From contig CM061096.1 in NCBI GenBank assembly GCA_030770545.1, forward strand, positions 10,149,501-10,213,500: a stretch of DNA of 64,000 nt. Direction: 5' to 3'. This document shows, piece by piece, positions 1 through 15,000 of the stretch. The position numbers and the translations under genes are program-made. This DNA comes from Macropodus opercularis (taxonomy: Eukaryota; Chordata; Actinopteri; Anabantiformes; Osphronemidae). How positions within the stretch are numbered: position 1 is the first letter of the stretch; each line of letters opens with the position of its first letter. The notes under the pieces are model-generated. The model was not told where the DNA came from. It saw nothing but the letters and a program-made list of their open reading frames with translations, and searched no databases.

Positions 1-3000
1 CAGAAGAAGGATGAAACAAGCTTCGTTTCCACAGCACAGAACAGCACCTAAATCAAAATGCTAACATATCTCAAGCAGTAATGGATATAGCCTCAGGCTG
101 GTTTCTCTATGTAAATTAAAACATTTTCTGTAACCTTGAGTAAAAAGGTTACATCATACGCTCGGGCAGAGCCAGAGGCTGAGTGGAATTTCACTACAGA
201 AAGGCTGAAATTAAAAAAAAAAAAGGTTGTGATGGTGGAGTATGTGGAGTCGGGTGAATCTGTCTTTGACAAATAACAAGCAGACGAGTGGCCGAAGGTG
301 TATGCGGAAAGAGTCAGTCATGGTCATGAAGGCACGGGAGAATGTCAGTCCACATTCTGAAGATGCCACTGGGCTGTGTCTGCAACACTGCTCTGACTTA
401 TTTGTTTGTACATGTAAAGGGATATCTCCATATTATATCCATAAAATGTCTGTTTAAAGAAAGATTTGGCCCAATGCCAGCACACACTGAGCAGAAACAG
501 CAGAGAAATGTTCCAACCATATCTTTATTATCTACAGGTGCGGCTTTGTGCTGAGGGCCTTATTATGCGCTCGCAAGAGGACACGATATTCTAAACTGCT
601 TGATGATGACGTCCGTTCAAGTCCTGCTGACTTCGTTTGGTTTGGTTAGGACCTGTCCTTGTGTTGTTTTCCCTTTTAAAGGCTGTTGAGCGACCTTGGA
701 CCTGTGAGGCTGTGGGTGTGCGCATGATGTGTTGCCGTGGTTCAGGACACGTCTATTAGCTAGTTTTGATGTTCCAGTGTAGAAAACTACAGGTGCTGTT
801 AACCTCCCACTTGGCTGATTTCAAGGCTTCACGTTGTCAGTAAGGCTGGTACTAATGAGCACCGACCTGAGGATCACTAAACCCTTCAGGGCACCTGGAT
901 ACTATAGGAATGTTTAAATAAACCATATTCTGATGCAGTCTCAGTATTCTGTGTGAGCCCCTGTAAGAGTGTAAGTGATGTATCATAACCCTTTTATTAT
1001 GGTGGGTGCTGTTACAAAATAAGCAATTATTTCTCAGCCTACTGCACCACAGGTGATTAAAGATTTAAGAACTTGATCTTCTAGCAGTTGCTGCAGGGAG
1101 AAAAACGACAGAGACGGAGGGAAACATTTAAGCTTCTCTGCAGCTTCTGTGGTCTAATAGCATCTGAGCGGCGTATGATCTCACTGTACCATTAAACCAC
1201 CACAAAAGAAAGTTTACCAGTTTAAAAGGATAATTAATATTTCAGGTTCACAGCAACTGCTTTGTGATGTGTAAATTTCACAAATACACAACTGACTTAT
1301 AGATTTATAAACAAAAGTCTCTCTTATTAATCTCTGCTTTATTTGCATCCTGCAGCACAGCTTGAGGCCAAAATGTTATCTGTTTACTAGTGTCTTCTGT
1401 CACTTACAAAACTTTGGTGTTTTGGTGTTCAGGGGAATTTTGTGCATGTGAATTCAAGGAGACTAGAAGCTCCACCAATCAAAAGTATTTTAATGCTACC
1501 CTTAAGCCTGTTTGCAGCTGCTGGAACCAGGAGGTAATGTATCACTGCACAGACTTAGTGGTCTGCTTCATTACCGCTTCGAGTCAAGACCAAACGCTGA
1601 GGGTGGTTTTCACAGACAGCTACTCGTCCGATGAGCTGACTAGACAGCCTTCATTTGACAGCTGAGTCTAGGATTTTTTATTATATTATCCATCTGTGAT
1701 GAAACCTCTCAATGAACACAGCCTCATGCTCTGACCCTCTGCTGTGTGAGACCAAGAACCACCTGCTTAGAGACTAGAGTCTAGCCTTTACTTCACTACT
1801 GAGAAACCACCGGAGTTTGAAGTCTGCTTAGTTCAGATGCATAGTTCATTAGTTGGATGAGGAAAAGCATGACGCATAATTATACCTAACAATTACAAGG
1901 TTGCAGGTTGATTTACTTAAACAAACTTCTACTTAGCAGACTGAATTTGCCTGAGCGTCATCAGCTTGTGTGCGTCAGAGACAAGACAACTAAACCGTTT
2001 AACCTTTTGTGAAAGTGAGTTAATAATTGTTTTCTGACCTAAAACCAATGTAGAATCAGAAATGGTTTTGTGTTTTAAGCTGCCACTTTCTGCATAAATA
2101 AATTATTAAGTATTACAATTCCAAAATTTCAAAGCTTTTCAGGCCGCCTGCATAGCAAACTGATTTATATTCTAAGGACATTTCATTACAACCAAAAGTT
2201 GTGTTTCTAAAACGCATTGAATAGCGAAATGACACGCACCGCTTACTCACAAATAATTTCACTTCACTTCATTTTCCTCAGGAGGAGAACTCATAACACA
2301 CAGTACAGTCAGTAGCTTTATGACTTCTCCCTGATCTGTTCTTACTGTGGTAGAAAATGAAGTAGCTTCTGTCACTGCTGTTACAGTGTGTTAAAAATGA
2401 GCCAGGGTGTCTCTTCAGATTCATAAAGCTCTCAAGATGAAGACATGGTGTATGTCTTCTGATTTATCGTTTTTAATAGAGTTGTACGGTGGCCATTGAT
2501 TGTAACAGGTCCAAGTCAAATTGCTGTGATGCCATTGTGCGTTGCAATGTGCCGAAAAACTTCAGTCTCTGTTTATAAAGCATAAAAGACCAAATCTGCA
2601 GCAAGAAGGATTTCTGACTCATTTGACAAACACTTTCCTTTGGATTATGTTTTTTGGGTGCAGTGCCCTCCAGAATCTTCACGTATTTCTTGGTTTTATT
2701 TTATTTACAGTAGGTTTAAAATGGTTGCTACTATATCATCTATTTATATTCAGCAAGAGAGGGACTGGGAGCCTCAATTGAGGGCAACAGAAGCTAATGA
2801 GATCTTTTCACAGGGAGAAAACACGAGCTGCCAAACAGTGTTGCCTTCCTCTTTATTTCAGAAAGTTTGGACTTTGATGAAACCTTTTTTTGGGGCTCAG
2901 GGATGCAGCTTCAAAGACAGAGATTTAATATTTGGATGATAGCAGTGAGGTCTGTGTATCGAGGGATCACGCAGACGTTGGTGATTACATCTCATTTAGG

Positions 3001-6000
3001 TTATTGTTTTACTAATAAATGCACAAATCCAGCGAGGCTCAATTCAGAAAGATTAGACACCATACAATATGCATTCATTTAAACACCGTTCCGCTATTGT
3101 ACTACTTACGGGAAGCGAACGCCACAGAAAGTGGACGTCAGATACTGCTATGTTCTCATCCTGTTGTAACTGTGGCAGCTGTTTCCAAGGCAGTGGAAAG
3201 AATGCAGCAGTGCCACGGGGCAGCGGGGAGAATAGGTAAATCAGGGTAAAGATGTGCAGCTTATCTTTCTCTCATCTGCGTGCTTCCCGCCGTCAGGGAT
3301 GAATGGGCTCCTTTAAATAGCTCTGATTAATTAGAGGTTTTAATTGGAGGGGTGTTGGTGGCAGCTTCTCTCTATCTCCTCTCAACCAGTCGTTTAGGGG
3401 AGTGGTGCCCGTGTCAATAGGACACCTGGCAGCAGCTGACTCAGTGCCACCAGCCCCTGTGCTCAGCCTCTGTGTCTGCTAGGACAAAAGCCCTAACCAC
3501 AGCACGCATCCCGTTCGTGTGGGTGTCGCGGGTAAGCGGCACTGCTCGCTGTAGGTGCCTGCAAAACTCCCTCTTTGCTTTTCTTCTTTTCTTTGCTCTT
3601 TCTCCTGAGTTGCATCATCGCTTGTTTCCTCTGTAGCGGGAGTGATTAACACCCCCCCGTGTGCTCAGCCCTACTGGCTCTGCCTTTTGTTGTTCCTTGC
3701 ATTGTTTTGCGTCACTTACGCTGCCTCATTCACACTGTTTATCAATGATTTCTTGTTCGCCTCTCCATAATATTGTCAGCTGATTCACACGCTGCCCGAT
3801 TTTGTGAATGACTTTCTGGTGAAACTGTCGTTGGGTGAGAATGTGTCTGTGAGAGCCCTGTGACTAACACACATCTGTGCATCATACCTGAACGAGCACA
3901 TGCACACTATCGCATCACTCCTATTTGTCAGTGACGATTACTGTCTTGCTGCTTCTGCACATTGCTGATAACGTAATAAGGCGTTTTTTTAAATTACAAC
4001 TGGTTATATCTACCAATCTGTGCTCCTTTCTGGCCTAATAAAAGACGTTTCTTGGCCTTTCCTGCTTGGGTATGCGCTGTAGCTCCTGGTGATTGATGAG
4101 TGGGCAAGGGTAGAGGAAATCTATCCCCAGGTTACAGTGTGGCCCTGGTGATGGATGGCTCCTTAGAGGTCTAGGCAGAGCTGATGGGTCATGGGCCACA
4201 CAGAGCCCAGAGGTGGGAGAGGGAAAGCAAATCAGGGAGGTAAGGAGGAGGAAGCAGAAAGAGAAGTATGTGTATAGCCACAGCTTGTTTATTTTAGTCT
4301 GAGAATACAGCAAAAAACTTTTTCCTTCTCTTAAGGAGAACTTTACAAATCTCCCTTTGAACTGCTCGGTTTTATGGTTTGTCCCACATACAGTACAACA
4401 GCAACACACGCCAGAAATAACTGTTTTTCTTGCACAGGTAGAGTCACTTCTCTGAGCCGAGTCTGCCAGGCATCACCACTGTACACGCAAGCATTCTCAC
4501 TATCACACGGGTGGGCTGAACGTAACCTCTAACCCTGAGTAACCTTCATTAGTTGGAGCCGTGGTTGCAGTACACAGAGAGTAAAAGGGATTCCTCACTA
4601 TAACAGAAATATTATAGCGCAGTGATACTTGAATGATGTTTTGTTCCAGGTGAAGGGAATCAAATTACATGTTCAAATGCTCCTAGATGGATTCACTACC
4701 TCCGTTGTTTGTTCTTATTGTCTTGCATTCTACCCAGGTATCCTGCCATCATTGAAAGCAACGCCTGTGCTTTTTCAGCCCATGACAGATTGAATGTCAC
4801 CACAAACGTGGTTTTGTACAGTACCAGACGCACGCTGCCATTTTGTAGTCTCTTGTCGTAGCACCTTTCTCGCGTAGGCGTATTTGATCATCCTCCTGCA
4901 GTGAATTAACTGAAGATCAATCACGCTGATGCACAAGGACAGTGGAGATAGTGACAGAAAATAATATAATCTGTGTTTTTGTTATCACAGGAGATGGTGG
5001 AGGTGCTTCTGGTGATGATTTAGGGAAACTATTACGTCTGACAGGTTCAACTCTGTGAACATAGACAGTTTATGTTAGACTTGGCTTCTTGATGTGGCGC
5101 ACTTTCATAAACAAGCAATGAATACTTCTACATTGGTCTTATGCACTTAAAGCAAAGCAATCATTAACGATTCTCTCAATGCAGCATATATGGTAATGAA
5201 TCTCTCAAGAAACTTTGCAATGCTCTTTTCCTCCCTGGGCTGTTGAAGAGATTCATTACTGTATCTCTGCACAACAGCAAACTTGGCCAGCTTCCACGCA
5301 CCAAAATAAATGTGCGAACAATGACTTCCTTTATGAGCGTCTTAGAATGGCCCTAAAATCGCAGTGGGCAGCACATGCAAAAAGCCAACATGCGAGCAAG
5401 AAAACCGTCACCTGTTTGAGTTCGTTAGAGGAAAGACAGTTAAGTGAGTTTAAGTGAATGAAAATCAGGCAGGCTAACAGCAGATAACCAGAATAATTAT
5501 AACCCCCCCCCTTGTTTTTTTTCTATTTGCATATTTTCCTGTGCCTCGTAAACATTTATCAAGTAGGAAATGCGAAGTAAAAACACCTGTGATTTGCTTG
5601 TGTGTCAGTGGTTCAATATTTGGTCCAGTAGTAGCCAACTTGAAGGGTTGCAGTGGCAATAAACTGACATGGATTAAATGTCAGCTCTGAAGCAGATTCG
5701 CCATCACTGGAGTCACAGTCGGTCTGTTTAAGTAAGAACAGGCCAGACAAATTAGTACAGGAGGCACATTGCACATAATCTATAAGTATGAGATGACTGA
5801 CAGTTTTCAGGCATTTCGGGTAGTTTCACTGTGTAGAGATGCGCAGTTCAGCACATACTGGACATAATTATTAGTTGTTCTAGAGACACAGTTTACATTT
5901 GAGCCAGTTCATAAGTTGAGAGTATGTGTCTGTTTGATTGTAAGTATGAAAGCGTTGACTTCTTTTACCCATGGACTGAATGAACCCATCACATCCCATA

Positions 6001-8896
6001 ACACAAGCACCTGACTTGTGCCATGTTTCTCTAACGTACTTAGGTGGTAGTGGAGGAAGAGTCTCTCCTTCCTTGTAATTTCCTCTTTTTAGTGTTTCTT
6101 TGTGTGCACTTGCTTGGAGTAGGTGTGATGTCATTTACAAGCGCTCTGCCCTCCATTTTGCTAAGTTCACATTTGTATTTTAATTTAACACAGACCTCTG
6201 CGCTGTGTCAGTCCAGCAAGCAACTGCTGAAAGAGCTAATTGGCTCTTCTCTTATAGTATATGCTCTGCTCACCCACCTCTAGTCAGACCTCGAGACGCG
6301 AAGCTATTCCATTATCATGCTGATGCACGGGTACGAAGGGATGCATGATACATACAAAATGCACAAGATGTGTAGTTGCCCACAGGCCCAAAGAACCATT
6401 ACTGTGCTGTTCAAAAAACATTGAAACCAACTTAACATAAATGTGTGAGCAGTGAGCCATCAATCATTTACCTCCCTGCTCAGTTCTAGCTGCCTCATAC
6501 ATTACAGATTCTTAATATCTTCACCCTCTCTTTTTTTGCCCAGCTTGGAGTCCATCCAACATTGAGGCAGTGACAAAATTTCCTAATGCAATACAGTAAC
6601 TTGCAATGGCGATGAAATGAAAAACTGCGTGCACACATAAGTTTGTAAAAGCTGAAGAGGACCGAGCAATATGTGTCATTGCTTAGCCTGGCAGGAAACC
6701 AGGCAAGAGCCGAGGGCTGGCGAGCGTGAAGTGGCTCAACTTGTGAGAGATAGACATAAGTTTGTATGTCACTCACTCTTGGAGTTTTATGGAGGCCTGC
6801 CCAGACCTAAGTTCTTCTTGGGAATATGGGGTTTGAAGTAAGTGCATGAGGCTTGTTCAAAGCCAGAGGGTGGCAGAGCATTTGTTCTATCTCTAATGAC
6901 CAGGCAGCATTCATAAAACACAAACTGGTTGGCAAGCTAGGTGCAGAAAGGACCTCAGAACCCATCATTAACTAAAATGGCGACGGAATGGGGAATCAGC
7001 TGAGCTCGGCTGGGTGACACTGGTTTTACAGACCTCCGTGTCTCTCGCTGCCTTATGTCACAGCACCCGTCAACGGCTACTTAGTTCCTTTGGACGGGCA
7101 GCTGATTTATAATACACCTGCCTTCTCAGTATTGCCTGCTTGACTTCTGCGACGTGAGATTTGCTCAGCACCCTTTTTTGAAGAAAACCCAAAAGGTTGT
7201 ACAGCGGCAGAGACGTTCCATTGAGGTGGCTGGTAATTGATGTATGGCTGGAGCCATGTTAGGGGCTGTGTCGTGGAGAGAAGGGAAGCAATTTGTGGCT
7301 CGGCTAGGGGCCCTTTTAGCAGCTTCAGTAAGCACTCCAATTTCCCTTTCATTCTGCCCAGCACTTTGTCTCAGGATAAACGGCAAGCTGCGGGTTTCCA
7401 CTGAGCACATGGGTGCTCCGTTACTCACACACACTCAGACTCGGATTGGGCTTTTTCGCCTCTTCAAAAGACTGAATATGGGCGGCGTCCTTATTCCTGA
7501 CGCGTGAGCAGGACGTCCTCGCGTCGGAGGGAGAAACCGGCGTGTTTGGGTTTCTGGCAGAGAATTGATTGAGCGGCTGTTTGGGCTGACACAAGAAGGG
7601 AGGAGTATGAGTTGGTTACATTTTTAGCTTTCAGCTGCATAGTGAAGTGCTCCCAAGTGGGCCTCTGTATAAATATTCATCTTCCTCAGTGTTCTGCATC
7701 AGCTGCTGAAACACTTTCATCTATCTGCATTTGCTGTTTCAGAAAATAGATCACCCCTGTGTTGTGAACAGCATAACAGAGTTAGTAAAGGATTAACTTT
7801 GTTAGCATCAACCCTGAGGTTGTTTGCATCCACACATTCATTATGTCATGTCACTATTAACTGAGGGAAAGTCCAGGGATGTTTCACAATAACTGATTTT
7901 ATTGTTTCTGCTGAATGATAACGCCAAACAACCTTCGTCTTTCAGGTGAATATTCATCATTTGTACATGTGGACTGAAAAACGCAACACCAGCAGAAACA
8001 TAAATAGCTATATTAATATTATATTAATATTCTATATATTGCATGTATTGTATGTATACACCAAAGGTTTTTCTTTGTTCATCATCAGAGTACAATCAGT
8101 TACTTTAGTATTTTTTATTGCAAAAACACTGTCAGATTACGTTTTCACTGAGGTCCTTCATTAATACAAATAAGATGAGGCATTGTGGCTAAAATGTATT
8201 TTAAAAGTTTTCTCAGTGACTAAAAGGTGCCTAAGACTCCAATTTTTTTGGTTGGAACTTTACTTTCTGTAATTTATTATATTTTTGTTAGACTACTGTT
8301 TTGCATAATTATGTAGTTCTTGCTCCCATGGTGATGCTCCTCTCCCAGCTGAGGATATGTTCTGTGGTGATTTTTCCTGTGCTCACTCATACGCATACGA
8401 GCTAATGTTGGGTTTAGTAAGAAGGGGGAGGGGGTCCTGAAGCCCTGGGGACTAGGACTGCTGTGTAAATGGACCGACTGAAATTATGTGAATTATTGTA
8501 GCATATCTGATAAACCTCTTGACATTAATTAAACAACCCTGTGCTGAAAGGAACTCCTGATTATCTCATAAATTAGTCTGTATACTCTTATGCAAATGTA
8601 TCTCTTCAAGCCTCCAGTTTCTTAACTGCGTTCACAGTTTGGAGAGGCAGTCACTCCCCCCTACGTCATTTATAATGCAGCTGGATCAGAAACATATTTC
8701 TTAGCATGTCTTCTTTCTTTGTGGTACATAGAAAGAAGAAGAAGCCTTTAGGCCTTTGTGTAGCTGTACGTACACTCACAATGAAATATCTACCAGGAAC
8801 CTTAATCTAATCTAATTCAGAAACACTAGAAACATCTACACACACCGTGACAGTTCCTTCCCCTTTAGCTTCTTGTACTGTACGTCAATATTATAT

Positions 8897-9060
8897 ATTT
8901 TCCGTCCATCCATCCATTGTCCAAACCTCTTGTCCTTGTGATGGTCACAGAGACTCTGGTTGCTGCCACAGGTAGAAACAAGACAATCATTCACTCATTT
9001 GCAGTAGAGCTACAAGATGCAGGATTATTCATTGGTATTATGTGATGGCCAATCTAAAAT
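8897..9060. repeat. Possible degenerate copy of a fish CCATCCATCCATT-type interspersed repeat
   Basis: TCCGTCCATCCATCCATTGT at 8901-8920 is followed by sequence that loosely tracks the familiar fish repeat (a 'rooted' CCATCCAT start, then a GGTCAC segment and an ACAATCATTCACTCA segment). The match is weak and old. Microsatellite slippage alone could explain the CCAT units. Confidence 0.35.
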
Positions 9061-12000
9061 AATAGTGAAATGAAGAATGGTCACCTGTAATGTATATTAC
9101 ATTAGCGAAATAGGACACGTACGCATTTTGGATTATTCTTTAAATGTGGCCAACTTAGCAATGCCTGTTTTTTAAACTGTGTTGGTTTCCCACATCGCTC
9201 ACTGTGTCTGGAGTTCAGGAGTCACTGAGTCGAGTGGAGGTGTTGATGTCAGATTTTCCCACCCACTGTCTCGCTGTGCTCTCCGCTCCTTTATTATGGG
9301 TCTTGTGAAAATGCAGAGGTTAAGATGTACCTCCTCTAACCACATAACCCAAGATTTGCACAGGGAGACATAAAGGACCAAATGGGAGGAGATGGTGAAT
9401 GGTAATAGATGAGCAAGTGCAGCAAAAGAACGCTTGAGATAGTGAGTGTGTGTGTGTCTGTGTGTGTATGTGTGCAGACCACTGCTATGTGAATAATAAC
9501 TCTTTTCATTCACCAGTGGCCCTGAGTGTCTGAGAAGTCACCGCAAATCCTCATTTTTGCAGACAAAGCACAATGCCAAGAGGGAAGAAATGAGTTTTAT
9601 TTTAAAGCTTTGTCTCATTCAACATATTACATTCCTCTCCGTCTGAGGTGGGGGCACACAGCTTAGTTATCAAGCAGCACAGTGTGTGGATACTGTTTCT
9701 CAGTTTTACAGCCATTTAATGCAGACTTGTTGCAGTGGCAATTTATTGCATCTCAGCGTTTGTGCTCTGGCGTATTGTGTACATGTTGCAGGTCCCAGGT
9801 GGGACTTTCTATTATATCCATATTTTTATTCAGTCAACCCTGAAATTTGAAATAGCATTGCTATACCTCAATAGAATCTATTGTATACATTTATAACGTT
9901 TAATCCCCCCTATTGTTTACTTTATGTCCTGACAAGACAAAAAAAATATTTTTTTTTCAAAAAATATTATTTCACATGTGTGGTCTTTAAAAAAAAGGAA
10001 AAAACTATTTGGGTTTTCTATTTGTAAATCTATATTATTATCGCCCCAACTGCAGGCAGTATAATCTCTCCCCAGTCACTCTCTTAGACTTATTAATGCC
10101 ATTTAGGTCATTTTCTGTTTTGGGCTTTAGAACCATTTTCTTAAATAGAAATAGTCTGCCAACAATAACACAAGTGATGGATTAAATTGTACAAACTTAT
10201 TTGCAGAACTTCCAACTGCGTCAGCTATTACTGTTGTGTTTGAGGCTTGAGACTAAATAGAGGTTTGAGTCAAAGGACTTTCCTGGAGGATTTGGGCTCT
10301 TTGAGCTCACTACAAGCTACTATATTATTACATTTATAATGGGCAAAGTGTCATTTGCTTTATTTTCTGCAGGCCGTAACTGAGGACATTTTAGTAATAA
10401 GGCAACAGAACAAACCCCAAAACACCTTCAAGGAGAATATATAGGTCAACATGAGGAACCAGCTTGACGGGGTTTAAAATCTCATCAGCTTTTATCTTGC
10501 AGTGTTCTCTGTGTACCCGAGGTAGTCGCTTCAGGAACGTGGACGTTAAAAATCTTCAAAACAACAAATTGTTAAAAAAAAAAGCCCAAACAGAAGCTCG
10601 GTCACAGAGGCGCTGCCAGACATTGCTGGGATGTAATTGGTTGCTGTATATGAGTCAGCAATTTAGCTGGCTCTCGCTGTTAACAATTTACAAGCATTCT
10701 TCTCTGCTGGCTCTCACTTTCTGCCTCTTCCATCACCTGTCTCTCTCCCTCTCTGTTCTTCTCTCTCATAGCTAACAAATGCACACACAACCTTAACCAT
10801 TCGAGTGTTATTCATTCACACACACAAAACTAGCATGTGGGTTAAAAACTGGTTCTGTCTGTCGCCAGCCTGTGTAATCGCATGACTCACTTCTGTAGGG
10901 GAATAAATAAACCTCTTCTCTTTCTCCTCATCCCTTAGGACAAACCTTGTAGCAGCAGAGCGTCACCAGCTCCGGGGAACCCAGATCCTCTTTGATGCTT
11001 CATCCGTTGTTTACCTGATATTTGTTCACGTCATGTTCGCTTCAGATCGAAAGGACAGAAGCAGATTATTCAGGCGCTGAATCCCGTTGACGGCTTCGGT
11101 GTAACATGTGAAATGGCCTCGCTGGTGCTGTTTTCACATGGCCACTTGTCAAATGCAGCCATTTGAGTGTGACAGAGTCACTGATGTAACCTTGTCTAAA
11201 CCACAGTAATTGGGGCTCCGATAAAATCACAGCCTTTCTGCTGTATTAGTTAAAAATGTTGGTATTAAGCAGAAATATGTGCACATTTATTAGGTTTAGC
11301 AGTACATGCTATGCTATGACTGTTTTAGTCCCGATTACTTAGTAGTATATTAGTAATTCGGCCTAACATTTTATCCACTGTCCTCTTGATGTGGTGTAAA
11401 GAGAAATGAATCGATAGTTGCTCTGCTTCAAAGCAAACGGTTAAAGAATAATTGAATGAGTGCCCCTCAGACTGAGACAAATGACTCTCATCTATGAGTG
11501 ATTGGACTTCTTGCCCATATGCTACCTTACATTTCTCTCTTTCTGCTCCGTGCTCGTTGCCTGCACAACAAATTGAAATTCAAATGAGGCTCAACAAAGT
11601 GCACTTGTTTGCCAGATCAGCTTGTAGACACTGAAACAAACATTATACGAGTAACATTGGGAGAAAATGAAAGTTTAGCATTAGATATCCATTGCGGTTG
11701 CTGGAGGTTCCAGCAGGTGTACAGCTGCTTCATTAAGGTCCTACTTTAGTCCCCATTGACACCACAGGCTATGCTGGCACACATTGCTTCAGAGAGTCTG
11801 GCAGTCCAGTCTTTTTAAAGTAAGAATAGCAGAGAGAAATGGGTATAGAGCCCAATTATAGATAAAGATGTCCACTTATATTTTAACATGATACTATACC
11901 TTTAAAAGTGGATGAGGAGTTTTTGCTCTGCTTCACTGATCCCATACTGTCCTCATTTTGCACCTGCATAGATGTAAGACCTTTATTTTATTCATGTACA

Positions 12001-15000
12001 GTGTGGTTTTATAGCCGAAATGAAAAACAGTGACAAGACATAGTTTCTCTGCATTGTGATATGTGAAGAGCCTTATTTCTCAATTCATTATTTATATATC
12101 ATTATTTATATTTGTTTCAGTGTCACCACATGTCCCACAAAAGCTGAGTTATCTGTTATTCAGAAGCACATTTAATTAAAATATATCTTTGTAAAAGTAT
12201 AACGTAGTTTTTCTCTTGTTTTTAACCCGTCGTTCTTCGCTGACAGTCCCATGTTTCCTGTTACGTCAAATCCAATTTCATGCCTTTTACATTTTGATGC
12301 CAGCACTTTTTAATTATACATCATGTTTACGGACGGCTTTGGACATGTCAGCAGCTGTAAACTCTAATTCATGCATGGATGTGCAGATTGGAGACATATG
12401 AAACATGCACTCTGTCCTGCTCTTCGCTGCCTCTTGCTGTAGAAGCTGTCAGCTGCTGTCAGGTGCTGCGTTTTAGTGCAGTCCAAGGTTGTAAAAGAGT
12501 TGGAGACCTGCTCTGGTTGTGTACGAGCATTATCCCACTTTGTCTGTCTGTCTTTTCTTTTTGTGAAAAATCTCAGAATGGCAGGTCTTGTGTGAGACTC
12601 ACGACTTCTCTGCCCACCCTCTGCCCCCTTGTATTCTCTGTTTTTCTATCCTTCACTCATGCTGGGCATGAAAGGGCCCCATTTCTTTCTCTGCGTCTCA
12701 TTTCGAGTTTCCTTCTGCTTCTGTCAGCTACTGAGATACAAGTTCAGCCTCAAAGCAGTGACCCACAGAAGGGCTGCTGCATTCTAGACAATATTAGAGA
12801 GCAAATCAGGCAGTCAGTCATAGGACTGGCCAGGCAGGGGTGAAATAGGATGTAGGGAGTTGCATAAATGGGAGAGAAGAAGATGACAAGGAGAGCAAGG
12901 AGGAAGACGGAAACCTGTGCAGCATGTTTGCTTCTACACGCTTGAGTTGCTGCTGCTGAAGTCTGATAATAAAGCTCCAGAGATTCCCTTCAGATTGACG
13001 CTGTTAGTTTGTTTGCTGTCTCGAATCTTCGTCGTCTCCCCCCGTTTCCTTTAGCGAGATCTAGAAACTCAGAGCGCTGAATAATCAATCATTCTGAGAG
13101 CTACATATTTCAGAGTAGTGTTACAAGTGATTGTGCTGTGTAACTGTAATGCTAAAAAGGAAGAACAGTGACCGTCAGTCTGTCTCTTTTATCTCTATTT
13201 TTTTCTGTAGATGTTACCAGCTGTAAGTTCCCGTTGACTCTCTCACTGGCAGTGACTAAATGTCTGAAAAGAGACGTAGTGAAACCAGGCTGTGGTTAGA
13301 TATGAAACAGATTCTAATGATTGATTGCCTAGAGGCTGGGTTTTGGATAAAACTGTAGTTATGATTGCATTTGACCGTGACCTCTCATTAGAAGCTCATA
13401 TGTTCATATGTCGTTCCCTACGTCTAAAACCTGAGTCTCTCAATCAGTTGCTCTTCTTCAGCTCAGCTGCTCATCAGCACCTCTTCATCCCGTCACATCT
13501 CTGGCTCTGCATTCTCAGTGCTGATGAATTAGTTTGACAAAAGGCTTGTTTACACTTCTCCCAGCATCTATTTTTCTGGGTTTTCTGAGGAAGCTCCTCA
13601 AACTGATGATATTCAGGAAATGACAGAATGACCAGGGGAGCATTCAGCACCTGAGACTTTTTGGGTTTGGAGTAATACTCTTACTGTGGTATTTACAAAG
13701 TAGGTTGCTGATCCAATTTCATCATGGAACCCCTCACACAGTTAATTGACACGACAAAGCCTCAGTGTCTGAAACAGTTGGAGCTAAAATGACAGATTTA
13801 CACAGAAGATAAATTTGCCTCTTTGGCAAAAAGTCTAATTGAAGTTTTCATCAGTTTAATCGTGTTACTCTCCCAGAATGGCAGCACTGATTGTATTACT
13901 GTATCACGTGAGGGATCATTACAGGGATTGAATCAGTGCATTAAGTAAGTAAATCTGAAAAGATTAGTTGCCCAAGCAGTTGGAGTGTTTTTGATCGAAG
14001 TAGCGTCATTTTTATTTAGGTTTTGGTCTGTGGGTGTACACAAGCCTACTAAAGTCTCCATCATTCTACCAGCTCTTCCTGTTCAGCCTCTCCTCTTTCT
14101 TTGATTGCAGCAGTGGGTGGTTTGGTATTTTTGTCGCTGGATGCTCTCTTGCAGTCGGCATGGAGTTGATCTACCGGGTAGTCAGAGTGTGTACTGCTCC
14201 TGCTCTCTTCTGAAAGTCAAGAATACACTGATATGAATAATTAAAGCGCTGGGGAGAAGCTGATTCGTCTCTGTTACAGAACCCGACATCCCAGCAGTGT
14301 TGGGCTGTTTGTCTGAGCGCCACAGCTTTGCTCAATCTGTTTGTGAATGTGTTCTGTGATGTTCCTCCCCTCATTCCCGCTTCAGATCAGTTGGAGTTTA
14401 ATCACTGGTTACAATGACATTGTCAGGAAATGAACATTTTCTGGGCACTAACCTCCTAAGTTCTCGCTGACAACTATTGCCTGACACTCTCTCTCTTTGT
14501 CTTTTTCTCTCCCTTGTTCCTCCACCTTTCACTCCCTGTGAGATTGGGAAAAGGGCAAGAGGAGTCTGGCTGTGATATGAAATGTTCTGATTGCGGTTTG
14601 GACTCCTGTGTCCTTAAGGAAATTGAACTGACCAGCAGTTACGTCTCAATACAGCAAGCTCAGTGACCTATTCCACCTCACACTTATCGGCAGAGCCCCA
14701 GACTCCACTTGACCGTGTTGCCCGGCCAGCTTGTCAGTGCTCACGTCTGGCAATGTGGGCTGCTACAGTTGGGGCTGAGAGCCATTAGAAATGTACGCCT
14801 CAGAGGACCGAGATGCTGTATTAGAAATACAACTTATCCTCATTGCACAAAACGCATGCTCTAGAGACTCTGGAGGAGCTATTGGCTATTTTGTTCCTGC
14901 ACTTTTCCTCTCTAGTTTTCCCTCAATTACACTTATGACTCCACTTCTCTGCCGCTGAGATTCCTCTTGTTTCCTGTTCTCCCTTTATCCTCTCACAAAC

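Noticed and set aside
12379..12843. 154-codon open frame on the plus strand
   Set aside because: Pyrimidine-rich DNA yields Leu/Ser/Phe-rich chance frames; no splice-flanked conserved segment or family signature.
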